Source of the DNA: an uncultured Saprospiraceae bacterium
Lineage (GTDB): Bacteria; Bacteroidota; Bacteroidia; Chitinophagales; Saprospiraceae
Length of the DNA stretch: 64,000 bases
NCBI GenBank assembly: GCA_938015435.1
Contig: CALLPN010000007.1
Location: 1 to 64,000, forward strand
Direction: 5' to 3'
The position numbers were made by a program, and so were the translations under genes. Within the stretch, counting starts at the first letter, position 1. Each line of letters begins with the position of its first letter. Below, piece by piece: positions 55,913 through 64,000 of the stretch. Below the pieces are notes generated by a model that did no database searches, was not told the DNA's origin, and saw nothing but the letters and a program-made list of their open reading frames with translations.

Positions 55913-58534
55913 TTACCAATAAAACCTTACAAGCAATAATGGTGTCCTTCTCAATAGTGTTTTTTTAATATAGGTAAGTGTAGGATTAGGAGCATCAATA
56001 TCAAAATCTATATCATATTCGCGACTTACTACATTTTCATAGTTTAGTAGATTTATCATTGTAAATGAGATTTCAGATTTTAAATTTCCTAGGTACGGCA
56101 AGCTCGGTCGATAGTTTATATTGAAATCTAATCGCATATATGGCCTTAGTCGATTTTCATTATAATCTGAATAATCAAGAAAGAAATTGAATGGCGGATT
56201 TGCATCTGGTTCTTCTTCATTGGGTACTACTGATGGAAGTGAATAGGGTAGTCCTGAATGATATTTTGCATTAAGTGAAAATTGAATATTCTTTATTTTA
56301 TAACTAGCAACCAAGCTTATATTATGCCTTATGTCATTAGGTGAGTAGAAGCGATCTTCAGAAAAGTCTAAAAAATCATTTTCATTTCGCCCTAAGGAAT
56401 AATTTATCCAAGTATTAAATTTTGACCATCTTTTTTTAATTAGTAGATCAATACCTTTTGTAGAAGAGTTACCTCTAGAAAAAGGACGATCGCCAGATAG
56501 TAGCCCTAGTACAGGTGAAACGGTGCTTAGTCCAGTTGTATAATTGTAATACGCGTCGACATCTAGCAGCCATCCATTTTGACTAAAAACAAATCCGGTC
56601 GCTATTTTATTGGCTTTTTGATAGAGTTGTTCGGACGAAGTGTTTAGAATCCATAAAGGATTATCCTCAGTAATTTGATTAGTGCCAAAATCATTTAATT
56701 GGCTTACGAATTGATGATAGATTCCACCATCTACCTTTAGTTTCCAGTGATCATTGATATAGTACTGTAGATTAAGACGAGGAGATTGTACCCATTGTCC
56801 AAACTGCTCGTAGCGAGTGGATCTTGTTCCTACATCTAACTTAAATTTTACTGTGCTATAAGTCAAAGACAAAAAAAGGTTTTGAAAATCAGCCAATTCC
56901 CTACTTTGCGATTCGAAAATTGGTTCGAAACGGCTGTCGTCTCCCAGATCTAATTGAACTTCTTTTGTATTGTATTCATATCCAGTTTTTATATTTAATG
57001 CTTTTGTGGGCGTAAAAATATTCGAAACTGTATAACTTTTATCGTTTATATTATTAGTCTGTTTGTAGCCATTAAGAAATTCTCCATCTTCAGTTTCTAA
57101 TCGGTTATATTCATTATTATATGAAGATCTGTAGAAAGAAATAGAGCTAGTCCATTTTTTATGAAAGTCAATATCTATTCCAGTTTTAATAGCTTGAGTG
57201 CTCACTGCGATTTTATCAGTTTCAACATACGTATCTTCAGCGGGGGAAAACGTGTAGTCAAAATCTTGTTTATTTTGATATAAACCTAGATTGACTCTTA
57301 TTTGATCGTTAACTTTATAAAGTAGCTTGGTATTCCAATCGTTGTAATCCAAAACTTGCTCAGAATCTATATCGCCTGCTGGTGAATTCTGTGATCGGTC
57401 ATCTATAATGGAGAACTGAAATACCTTTTTTGTGTAACTCTGTAAAGGTGGCGATTCATATATGCCTTTGATACTTTTTCTACCCGACAATACCATAGAT
57501 AAATGGTCATCTATTATGGGAATATCTAAATTGGTATGAACTTCTGTCAATGTAGATCCTATACTGCCCTGAAAGATATTGTCAATCGTATCTGATAGTG
57601 AGATATCTATAATGCCTCCAACACGATTGTCGTATTTAGGATCATAGGCTCCTTTGTAGATACGTACTTGATCTACAGAAAAGGGGTTTATCGCAGATAT
57701 CATTCCGAATATATGACCTGCATTATATATGGGTGCTCCTTCCCATAATATTAGGTTTTGATCCGCGCTACTTCCTCTGATTTGAAGGTTAGTTGCACTA
57801 TCATCCATACTATTGATTCCAGGTAATAGTTGTGCCGTTTTTAGTATATCATGTTCAACCGTAGAGTGGTTTTTGGACAATTGATCAAAATCAAGTGCAA
57901 AGCTTCCAAATTCATCGCCTTCTAATATTCCGTCCAATATGTAATCTGTAATCAGTACTTCGCGACCCATAAGATCCTGATCAACTTCCAATTCAAATTT
58001 GGGACAATCGCTTGATTCTAGATCTTGTACCATAAAGGATAGCATCTTATAACCAATATAACTAATTTCGATCTTTTGATTTTTATAAGCAGAGACTTCA
58101 AAGTCAAAGTTTCCATTTGCATCTGATTGAGTTCCTATTAATATATTCGGAGCTACTACATTTGCTGCAATCAGAGGCTCATAAGTTTGGGCATCGAGTA
58201 TCGTACCACATATCGTATAGTTACTTTGCTTCGATTGATAAACGAGGACTGTATTGTTATCTATTTCATAAGTAAACGGACTATCATATAGTACACCTGT
58301 CAACTCACCTTTGAATTCGATGATATCTATACTGCCTGAATAATAATACTCTTTAAGTAATTCAGGATCATAATTAAATATGTATTCTGATTTTTGCTCT
58401 ATATTCTCAATCACTTGATCGATCGTGATATGATCAAAATTTAAGATTTGAGATTGGCAGATAGAAGTATTGCTAGTAATAGCAAGGAGTAATAGGAGTA
58501 GATATTGGCAGATATTTTTAGGAGCGTTATTCAA
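55913..58534 (-). CDS. TonB-dependent receptor with STN domain (second cassette)
   Basis: 873 residues. Signal peptide about 1-29, STN domain about 32-105 (ITIDQVIENIEQKSEYIFNY), carboxypeptidase-regulatory-like domain about 108-195 (YTICGTILDAQTYEPLIAAN), plug about 222-325 (LLPGINSMDDSATNLQIRGS, then NLILWEGAPIYNAGHIFG) and an outer-membrane barrel ending LVRFYW. The start is a TTG at 58534: an in-frame TGA directly precedes it and no ATG is found before the signal peptide. It overlaps the stop of the FecR gene by 8 bp, so translation is coupled. No DUF4249 lipoprotein gene follows, unlike the first cassette. The ligand is unknown. Confidence 0.9.
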   Translation of the reverse strand: MNNAPKNICQYLLLLLLAITSNTSICQSQILNFDHITIDQVIENIEQKSEYIFNYDPELLKEYYYSGSIDIIEFKGELTGVLYDSPFTYEIDNNTVLVYQSKQSNYTICGTILDAQTYEPLIAANVVAPNILIGTQSDANGNFDFEVSAYKNQKIEISYIGYKMLSFMVQDLESSDCPKFELEVDQDLMGREVLITDYILDGILEGDEFGSFALDFDQLSKNHSTVEHDILKTAQLLPGINSMDDSATNLQIRGSSADQNLILWEGAPIYNAGHIFGMISAINPFSVDQVRIYKGAYDPKYDNRVGGIIDISLSDTIDNIFQGSIGSTLTEVHTNLDIPIIDDHLSMVLSGRKSIKGIYESPPLQSYTKKVFQFSIIDDRSQNSPAGDIDSEQVLDYNDWNTKLLYKVNDQIRVNLGLYQNKQDFDYTFSPAEDTYVETDKIAVSTQAIKTGIDIDFHKKWTSSISFYRSSYNNEYNRLETEDGEFLNGYKQTNNINDKSYTVSNIFTPTKALNIKTGYEYNTKEVQLDLGDDSRFEPIFESQSRELADFQNLFLSLTYSTVKFKLDVGTRSTRYEQFGQWVQSPRLNLQYYINDHWKLKVDGGIYHQFVSQLNDFGTNQITEDNPLWILNTSSEQLYQKANKIATGFVFSQNGWLLDVDAYYNYTTGLSTVSPVLGLLSGDRPFSRGNSSTKGIDLLIKKRWSKFNTWINYSLGRNENDFLDFSEDRFYSPNDIRHNISLVASYKIKNIQFSLNAKYHSGLPYSLPSVVPNEEEPDANPPFNFFLDYSDYNENRLRPYMRLDFNINYRPSLPYLGNLKSEISFTMINLLNYENVVSREYDIDFDIDAPNPTLTYIKKTLLRRTPLLLVRFYW

Positions 58535-59426
58535 TCACAACTAACTTTTGATCTTCGCTAATAGTAAAATTTAAACCTAATGGCTTACAAATATTTCTTA
58601 TTGCATTTTCCAAATCATTATGTCGAAAAGTACCTGAGAAACTCCTGTCCATAGTTTTCAAATTGACTTTGATGTCATACTGACGCTCTAACTCTTCCAA
58701 TACAATTTGAAGATTTTCATTGTAAAATCTAGATGTACCATTTTGCCACGAAGGTGTCTTATTCGTAATTATTTGTTTATCGTCCATGTTACCTTGTAGA
58801 ACATTTACCGCTTCGTTTGCAATCAATATTGTCTTTTGATTGTTCACAGTTACTTCCACTTTTCCTTCATAACATTCGACATATAAGTTGGATCCCCACG
58901 CTCTGACATTAAACTGAGTACCTAATACTCTAATAACACCATTTTTTGTATTCACTACGAATGGACTCCCTTTCGTTACTTGAAAAACAGCTTCACCAGA
59001 AAGTTCAATGACTCGTTCCGATGTCCAATTTTGAGTATTATAAGTAATAGTAGAGCCATCGTTTAGCGAGATTTCAGATCCGTTCGCAAGAGTTTTCTTT
59101 TCATTATGCCCATTCTTAGCATATAATTCTTCATTTTGATTAATGAAGAATTTATTCCCTACAAATAAAAGAACCAAAAAGCTTGCAGCTAGACCACTTA
59201 TCTTAAACCAATTGAGTTTTCTTATTGGAGTAGATTTATTTCGATGCTTTTCTTTGAATTTTTCATAGCCAGCAGAAGTGTCATACTTCGGCGTTGACCA
59301 TTGATCTACAGTCTTGACCACAAGATCTAGATTACCTATTGCCTCAACTCCTAAGGCAGACTGCAGCTCCTCGTCGCTGATCTCTCCACTTAGCCATTTG
59401 GCATATAGTACATCTTTATTTTTCAT
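58527..59426 (-). CDS. FecR-family anti-sigma factor (second cassette)
   Basis: 299 residues. Cytoplasmic N-terminus about 1-72 (VLYAKWLSGEISDEELQ), a membrane helix about 74-92 (ISGLAASFLVLLFVGN), FecR domain about 105-205 (LANGSEISLNDGSTITYNTQ; LSGEAVFQVTKG) and a DUF4974-like C-terminal domain about 228-298. It lies 38 bp after the sigma gene and overlaps the receptor gene. By the FecR model it holds the sigma factor inactive until the receptor's STN domain signals. Confidence 0.9.
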   Translation of the reverse strand: MKNKDVLYAKWLSGEISDEELQSALGVEAIGNLDLVVKTVDQWSTPKYDTSAGYEKFKEKHRNKSTPIRKLNWFKISGLAASFLVLLFVGNKFFINQNEELYAKNGHNEKKTLANGSEISLNDGSTITYNTQNWTSERVIELSGEAVFQVTKGSPFVVNTKNGVIRVLGTQFNVRAWGSNLYVECYEGKVEVTVNNQKTILIANEAVNVLQGNMDDKQIITNKTPSWQNGTSRFYNENLQIVLEELERQYDIKVNLKTMDRSFSGTFRHNDLENAIRNICKPLGLNFTISEDQKLVVIE

Positions 59427-59464
59427 GATACTTTATATATATAACAACCTTATTTGATAAAACC

Positions 59465-59968
59465 CTACAGCTTGGGCGTTATTTTTCTTAATGAAACTAA
59501 AGCTTTATGCATTCTCTTCTCGATTGCCTTTACACTTAAGCCTAGGTTATTAGCGATCTCCTTGTATTTCATCTTGTCTATTCTATTCATCAAAAATACA
59601 ACTCGCTGACCTTCTGGTAAAGCTGAGATAGCTAATTCTAACTTTTGCTTAAATTCTGCCTCTTCTAACAAATATTGAGGCGTTTCAATACTTCGTTCAC
59701 TTTGTCCGCGTCGCGCAAATTTGAGAACTACCTTATCATGTTTCACCTTATTTAGAAACATATTGGTCGCTACAGTGAATAAAAATGATTTAGATTTCTC
59801 TATCGATACCTTGGCGCATTCTTTCCATAACTTCCCAAAGGCCTCTTGTACTATGTCTTCAGATGCTGGATAATCACCGCATTTGTAATACATGAAATTC
59901 ACTAGTGACTCAGCGTGAGTACTAAATATGGATTCAAACACCTTTTCTTGACAAACAGATTTGGACAT
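59465..59968 (-). CDS. ECF sigma factor (second cassette)
   Basis: 167 residues. Region 2 (about 12-80) contains YPASEDIVQEAFGKLWKECA and FLFTVATNMFLNKVKHD; region 4 (about 110-162) contains MKYKEIANNLGLSVKAIEKR, a typical helix-turn-helix. The ATG at 59968 gives a normal ECF length. The order sigma-FecR-TonB receptor equals the first cassette, on the opposite strand. A TTG/TAGTTTTG promoter-like pair lies about 35 bp upstream. Confidence 0.9.
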   Translation of the reverse strand: MSKSVCQEKVFESIFSTHAESLVNFMYYKCGDYPASEDIVQEAFGKLWKECAKVSIEKSKSFLFTVATNMFLNKVKHDKVVLKFARRGQSERSIETPQYLLEEAEFKQKLELAISALPEGQRVVFLMNRIDKMKYKEIANNLGLSVKAIEKRMHKALVSLRKITPKL

Positions 59969-60003
59969 AAATGATTAACGATTACTCTTATTACGATACA
60001 TTC

Positions 60004-60035
60004 CAAAACTAAATATAATTATAATTATTTTCCAA
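60004..60035 (-). promoter_or_regulatory. Candidate promoter of the second sigma cassette
   Basis: On the minus strand TTG (60035-60033) and TAGTTTTG (60011-60004) are separated by 21 bp, matching TTG-N17..23-TAnnTTTG. The start codon at 59968 would follow a leader of about 30 bases. Confidence 0.4.
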
Positions 60036-60089
60036 TCCAGTTTAATTGAGATTTTGGTTCTACATCACAATCTGTAGAAGGATTACCGA

Positions 60090-61047
60090 AGGCGATTAAG
60101 AAGTAGTTTTTCATTGATAGATTTATGTACGTCGGAATGTTTATTTACAGTCACTGATGCAAATGGAACGCAAGTCATAGGGTCTCAACTTATTCAAGAA
60201 ACAGGACTTATTAATATGCAAAAGATAGTTTTAAAGGAATTTATTTGTGCTGAGGGTATAGGAGTGACTATTTGGGTTAGGGCCCTATATTCACAATTGG
60301 TCCAATAGTGAAACAACACCTTTAGTTTCTAACCTTGATGAAGGAGTCTATACACTGGTCGTATCAGTTGCAATTGGTTGTGACGCTCAAGATATTTATA
60401 ACATATTACTGTTGCCAGGGTTACAAATATGAAGTGTTGTGACACAACCAGATTGTAATAATGGAGATATAGGATCTATTGAATTGACCGTCTCTCAAGG
60501 ACAATTGCAGTATCAATATTTGTGAAGGGATGGAACAACACAGGTATCCAGAGAAGATCCCGTCGATGGAAACTATTCAGTAACAGTTACCGATATGGTG
60601 GGGTATACATAAGAAGCCAATTTCGTGCTAACAACTAATAATGATATTATTCATGAATCCAATATTATAAATGCTTCATGTGAGATAGTATCCAATGGAA
60701 GTATTTCACTTGAAGTAAGCGATGCAGATAATTTAGCACTTTCATCTGTGTACAATTTTCAAGAGTATCGATTTGCAAAGTCAGATAATCAAGGGGATTG
60801 CCAAGACGCTGTAAATTCGACTGCAGTCATCGATGATATATTTTTATCGCATGCAAATAGACATGCAATCGGACATCCATTACTATTTAATAAAGGAGAG
60901 AGGCTAGCACTGTTACAGATAGCGGTTACTGTTCAATGAGTTAGTGTAGTTCCAGTTTCTAGTTTACCTTCTGGACGGTAATTCTTGATCGTAGAATATA
61001 TCAGCTCAGGAGAAAAAGTAGTCAACAAAATTATAGTAGCTCAATAG
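60090..61047 (+). pseudogene. Decayed T9SS adhesin-like gene with SprB-type repeats
   Basis: Protein-like text runs through several frames broken by stops. At about 60280-60410, GPYIHNWSNSETTPLVSNLD and EGVYTLVVSVAIGC are SprB-like repeat phrases. At about 60438-60610, QPDCNNGDIGSIELTVSQ and DGNYSVTVTDMVGY are broken by TGA (60526) and TAA. At about 60744-60935, YNFQEYRFAKSDNQGDCQ and HANRHAIGHPLLFNKGER correspond to residues 80-136 of the metalloprotein at 44482 (YNFMEYVYAE, RHAIGHSLLFTIGER). Near 60955-61047, SSLPSGR-stop-FLIVEY and GEKVVNKIIVAQ is a broken sorting domain. No start codon or signal peptide remains. Confidence 0.65.
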
Positions 61048-61153
61048 AATTGATTAATTGAAATATATATAATTGCGGTATTCTAATTTTCTAGATGCAA
61101 CACCTATGTAAGTATAATCCATTATTTTTGAAAATATCTTCAAAAGACCTATT

Positions 61154-61996
61154 ATGGATTTTATAGTTGAATACTTTTCTAATATGCCTACCTCTCACAG
61201 ATCTTTACTTCTGGTTGGGGGCTTGACCATATTTTTTCTAATAGAAAATGCCTTCCCTTTCTTTAAGTTGGACTATAGTAAATGGAAGCACGCCAAGATG
61301 AATCTGTTTTTTACATTGACTACAGTAGTGGTTAATTTTAGTATGGCTTTTCTTTTGGTTGCAAGTACGATCTGGGTGACAGATAATAGTTTTGGATTGA
61401 TCAATTGGTTTACGGTTCCATTATGGGCTCAAGTGATATTTGGGTTGATGCTTATGGATCTATTGGGTGCATACCTAGTGCATTGGGTACAACATAATGT
61501 GATGTGGATGTGGAAGTTTCATATTATTCACCATACGGATCAGCACTTAGATACTACCTCAGCTAATCGACATCATCCTGGAGAGAGTGTATTTAGGTTT
61601 ATCTTTACGATATTGGCGGTATTCATTGTGGGAGCTCCAGTGTGGTTGATCTTCTTGTACCAGTCCGCTTCATTAGTGGCTACACAATTTAATCATAGTA
61701 ATATGAATATACCAGAGAAGATAGAGACCGCCTTGGCATATGTAATAGCAACACCACGAATGCATCGTGTACACCATCATTATCGTGAGCCATATAGTAA
61801 TACCAATTATGGTAATATCTTTTCCTTTTGGGATCGCATTTTTGGGACTTTTACCAAAGTTGATAATTCTAAATTAGTGTACGGCTTAGATACTCATATG
61901 GACATTAGCGAGACGGAAAGTATATGGGAGTTACTAAAGATTCCATTTATTCCATATCGTGATCGTATAGAATACGATGAAGAAGAGAAGCTTTGA
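61154..61996 (+). CDS. Sterol desaturase/fatty acid hydroxylase superfamily protein
   Basis: 280 residues and about four to five membrane helices (roughly 17-34, 52-73, 88-112, 150-172, and one re-entrant). The histidine clusters of the di-iron family are in place: H110-x3-H114 (HWVQH), H123-x2-HH (HIIHH), HH at 140-141, then H204-x2-HH (HRVHH at about 204-208). The domain hydroxylates or desaturates lipid chains or sterol-like rings at the membrane using oxygen and iron. The start at 61154 is followed by hydrophobic segments without a signal peptide. The gene is convergent with the lipoprotein at 62010 (13 bp between stops). Substrate not known. Confidence 0.85.
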   Translation: MDFIVEYFSNMPTSHRSLLLVGGLTIFFLIENAFPFFKLDYSKWKHAKMNLFFTLTTVVVNFSMAFLLVASTIWVTDNSFGLINWFTVPLWAQVIFGLMLMDLLGAYLVHWVQHNVMWMWKFHIIHHTDQHLDTTSANRHHPGESVFRFIFTILAVFIVGAPVWLIFLYQSASLVATQFNHSNMNIPEKIETALAYVIATPRMHRVHHHYREPYSNTNYGNIFSFWDRIFGTFTKVDNSKLVYGLDTHMDISETESIWELLKIPFIPYRDRIEYDEEEKL

Positions 61997-62009
61997 TTCC
62001 TTCTGTGGC

Positions 62010-62408
62010 TTAGTGAAGACGTATAAAGAAGTGACTGTTTCCATCAAAAACTCCAGGAGAATAAAATATAAGAGTGTCATCTTCTATCCGAAACACACCA
62101 CCCACATTTCGAAGAGGATCATCAGTTTCAATATAATCGAAGTTTGCGTCTATATTATCAATACGTCGGTTTTCTAATTTGTAGGCGCTAGACTCAACAA
62201 GGCTAATAGAACCTTCTCTTGCCGATACTATATTAGCAGATGTTATACTTAATCGCCACTCGATTCCAGAGCTTTCTGGGTTACTTTGTCCCCAGCCACT
62301 GGATGTGGAATGCCATACCCATTCACCTACTAGTTGATTTTGAAGTTCATTATCCTTAGAGCAGCTGTAAAGTTGAATGAGTGCGATTATAATTATAAAG
62401 TTTTTCAT
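62010..62408 (-). CDS. Small lipoprotein, lipocalin-like
   Basis: 132 residues; lipobox IQLYSC with Cys16. The mature part starts QLVGEWVWHSTSSG and ends VFRIEDDTLIFYSPG/FFIRLH, a pattern of the lipocalin-like lipoproteins of the phylum. It is probably attached to a membrane. Its gene faces the hydroxylase gene. Function unknown. Confidence 0.7.
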   Translation of the reverse strand: MKNFIIIIALIQLYSCSKDNELQNQLVGEWVWHSTSSGWGQSNPESSGIEWRLSITSANIVSAREGSISLVESSAYKLENRRIDNIDANFDYIETDDPLRNVGGVFRIEDDTLIFYSPGVFDGNSHFFIRLH

Positions 62409-62713
62409 AGGAAGGCATTCTTTGATAGATTAACGTAGTATTTATAATTTATGTATACCGAAGAGCTTGATATTACGGCAATTTTCTTTTTTACCCTAAA
62501 TGTCAAAGCGGATTTCAGATGATCTGTAACATTACAATGAAATGAGGCGTCTTACAGATGTGTTCAGATGCCAATGATTAGTCTTAAATAAGCGTTAATT
62601 CGTCAATTTTGGCTTTCAAATTGAAACTTTAGGTCTCAGAATTCTATTTTTACACACGAAAGCCTCATTTAGAGGCTACGAAATCGAACTATAAATCAAT
62701 CAATAATACAATA
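62409..62713. other. Divergent intergenic region with an inverted repeat
   Basis: 305 bp. ATCTGTAA at 62522-62529 and TTACAGAT at 62552-62559 form a perfect 8-bp inverted repeat separated by 22 bp, which could bind a dimeric regulator or be chance. No promoter pair was recognised. Confidence 0.3.
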
Positions 62714-63412
62714 ATGAAGAAGCACTTATTAAGTTTTCTACTACTCGTAGCTCCGATCGCACTGATCACTGTCAATGCTCAAAAGACTCTTGACAAAGGA
62801 ACAATCAAGATGGAAATCACTAAAGTAGGATCGGAAGATGCTCAGTTAGCTCAACAGCTGGAAATGATGAAAGGAACATCATTCGATATCATATTTAAAG
62901 GTGAAGAAAGTATCACAAAGACTAGTATGATGGGTGGTATGATTAATATGGATATCAAAATGAACAAAGAATCCGGTAAAATGGATATGTACATGGATAT
63001 GATGGGCCAAAAAATGTGGATAGAAACAGATGCCGCGGAAGCACAAAAAGGACAAGTAAAGCCTACAGTAGAATTAATGAAGTCTGATACTAAAGAAATA
63101 CTTGGATACAAAACATACAAAGTAAATATTACTAATCCTGAGTCACCGGATATGAAGATATCTGCATACATATCTGAAGAGATTAAGGCTCCGGTTAATG
63201 GTATTCAAGGATTACAAGCGGTAGAATTACCAGGTTTTCCACTTTTAGTAATGATAGAATCTGCACAGATGTCTATGACTATGGAAACTAAAAACCTCTC
63301 AGGTGAAATGGATGAAGCAGCACTTAATGTTGATACTTCAGGTCACAAAAAGATGACTATGGAAGAATTTCAAAAATCCATGGGAGGCATGGGTGGAGGA
63401 ATGGGATTCTAA
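62714..63412 (+). CDS. DUF4412-type exported protein
   Basis: 232 residues with signal peptide 1-23 (ending TVNAQ). The body is methionine-rich (KMDMYMDMMGQKMW; QMSMTMETKNLSG) and has KGTIKMEITKVGS, IFKGEESITKTSMMG and a LGYKTYKVNI phrase, all typical of DUF4412. It ends in a Gly/Met-rich tail (SMGGMGGGMGF). It should be periplasmic. The high methionine content could bind copper or silver, but that is speculation. A strong terminator follows at 63459. Confidence 0.78.
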   Translation: MKKHLLSFLLLVAPIALITVNAQKTLDKGTIKMEITKVGSEDAQLAQQLEMMKGTSFDIIFKGEESITKTSMMGGMINMDIKMNKESGKMDMYMDMMGQKMWIETDAAEAQKGQVKPTVELMKSDTKEILGYKTYKVNITNPESPDMKISAYISEEIKAPVNGIQGLQAVELPGFPLLVMIESAQMSMTMETKNLSGEMDEAALNVDTSGHKKMTMEEFQKSMGGMGGGMGF

Positions 63413-63458
63413 AAGACCCTGTTTCGTTCAATAGAAATATCAATTACAATAGATATAT

Positions 63459-63496
63459 AAGAGCTTACATCAGAGATGATGTAAGCTCTTTTTTTT
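63459..63496 (+). terminator. Strong Rho-independent terminator
   Basis: AAGAGCTTACATCA pairs perfectly with TGATGTAAGCTCTT (14 bp) around GAGA, then T6. It lies 46 bp after the stop of the DUF4412 gene. The near-perfect stem could also be read on the other strand. Confidence 0.9.
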
Positions 63497-63586
63497 GTGC
63501 TTCAAAAAGTTTTCCTGAATTATATAACTGGCTGCTTTCATTGGCAGAATCATAGATGTGATATATTACATGGTAAATGAGACTCT

Positions 63587-64000
63587 ATGGATAGATACCA
63601 ACTCAATAAAAATACATTCGACAAATTGGCGACTCAATATCAAGACCGTTTTATGGACTATGGTGGCTATTTAGAAACATATGACTTATGGATGAATGAG
63701 ATCGCCAAAGAAGATGCTAAAGTCCTCGAAATAGCTTGTGGTCCAGGTATTATAACTAAGTACCTACATAAATTCAAACCCAATTATAAGATATATGGAA
63801 TCGATGTCGCTCCTAAAATGATAGAGCTTGCAAGAATCAATAATCCAAAGGCTAGATACGATGTAATGGATTGCAGATATTTATCTCACTTCAATGACAC
63901 TTTTGATGCTATAATGTGTGCATTTGGTTTGCCATATATTACAAAAGAAGATGCCATTAAATTGATCGATGATGGTTATAAATTACTCGAACAAAACGGC
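63587..64000 (+). CDS. Class I SAM-dependent methyltransferase, 5' part
   Basis: 138 codons from ATG 63587 to the window edge; the gene continues beyond it. Motif I is VLEIACGPGIITKYL (about 45-59), followed by IYGIDVAPKMIELAR with the acidic residue for the ribose, and by FDAIMCAFGLPYI. The lower-case pattern matches Methyltransf_25-type enzymes. Cytoplasmic; substrate unknown. Confidence 0.85.
   Translation, partial: MDRYQLNKNTFDKLATQYQDRFMDYGGYLETYDLWMNEIAKEDAKVLEIACGPGIITKYLHKFKPNYKIYGIDVAPKMIELARINNPKARYDVMDCRYLSHFNDTFDAIMCAFGLPYITKEDAIKLIDDGYKLLEQNG

Overview
The window looks like a chromosomal segment of an AT-rich member of the Bacteroidota, most likely a marine or gliding-type lineage such as the Saprospiria; this placement is an inference from gene content. 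The evidence is several proteins ending in type IX secretion system (T9SS) sorting domains, ECF sigma/FecR/TonB-receptor cassettes with STN domains, DUF4249 and DUF4412 proteins, promoter-like TTG-N17..21-TAnnTTTG motifs, and few Shine-Dalgarno sequences. I found no tRNA, rRNA, CRISPR array, phage or intact insertion sequence.

Layout. 1-4.1 kb: end of a T9SS cargo gene, then a run of four exported or membrane proteins of unknown role. 4.4-6.3 kb: an O-methyltransferase-like gene followed by about 1.2 kb without a convincing gene. 6.3-9.4 kb: a large CUB/CARDB surface protein. 9.7-11.5 kb: an SDR oxidoreductase and an AraC-type regulator. 11.6-17.0 kb: an ECF sigma / FecR / TonB receptor / DUF4249 lipoprotein cassette. 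17.1-18.0 kb: a MORN-like exported protein. 18.5-26.5 kb (minus strand): a CotH-kinase surface protein, a TPR membrane protein with an anti-sigma-like N-terminus, an ECF-type sigma factor, and a periplasmic TPR-CHAT caspase-like protein. 27.0-43.1 kb: a secretome island with two DUF1800-DUF1501-(MopE repeat/T9SS) triplets, preceded by a parallel beta-helix protein and separated by a decayed gene. 43.1-53.6 kb: a YceI-like lipoprotein, a large zincin-like metalloprotein, a small T9SS protein, and a 1414-residue SGNH-esterase/SdrD-B/MopE protein. 53.9-55.8 kb: a YciI-like protein, a DKNYY lipoprotein and a stranded MopE-repeat remnant. 55.9-60.0 kb (minus strand): a second sigma/FecR/TonB-receptor cassette. 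60.1-61.0 kb: a heavily decayed surface-protein pseudogene. 61.1-64.0 kb: a fatty acid hydroxylase-superfamily protein, a lipoprotein, a DUF4412 protein and the start of a methyltransferase.

How the genes may work together. Most products are predicted to be outside the cytoplasm. Four intact proteins and two remnants share a 43-residue (129-bp) repeat that combines an EF-hand-like DxDxDG loop with a MopE-type metal-binding motif; each gene has its own version, which suggests homogenisation within genes. The DUF1800/DUF1501 triplets, one of which includes a secreted CxxCH domain like planctomycete PSCyt1, may form an uncharacterised extracellular redox or hydrolytic module. The TPR-CHAT protein, the membrane TPR protein and the sigma factor have topologies that would suit a protease-controlled ECF sigma pathway.
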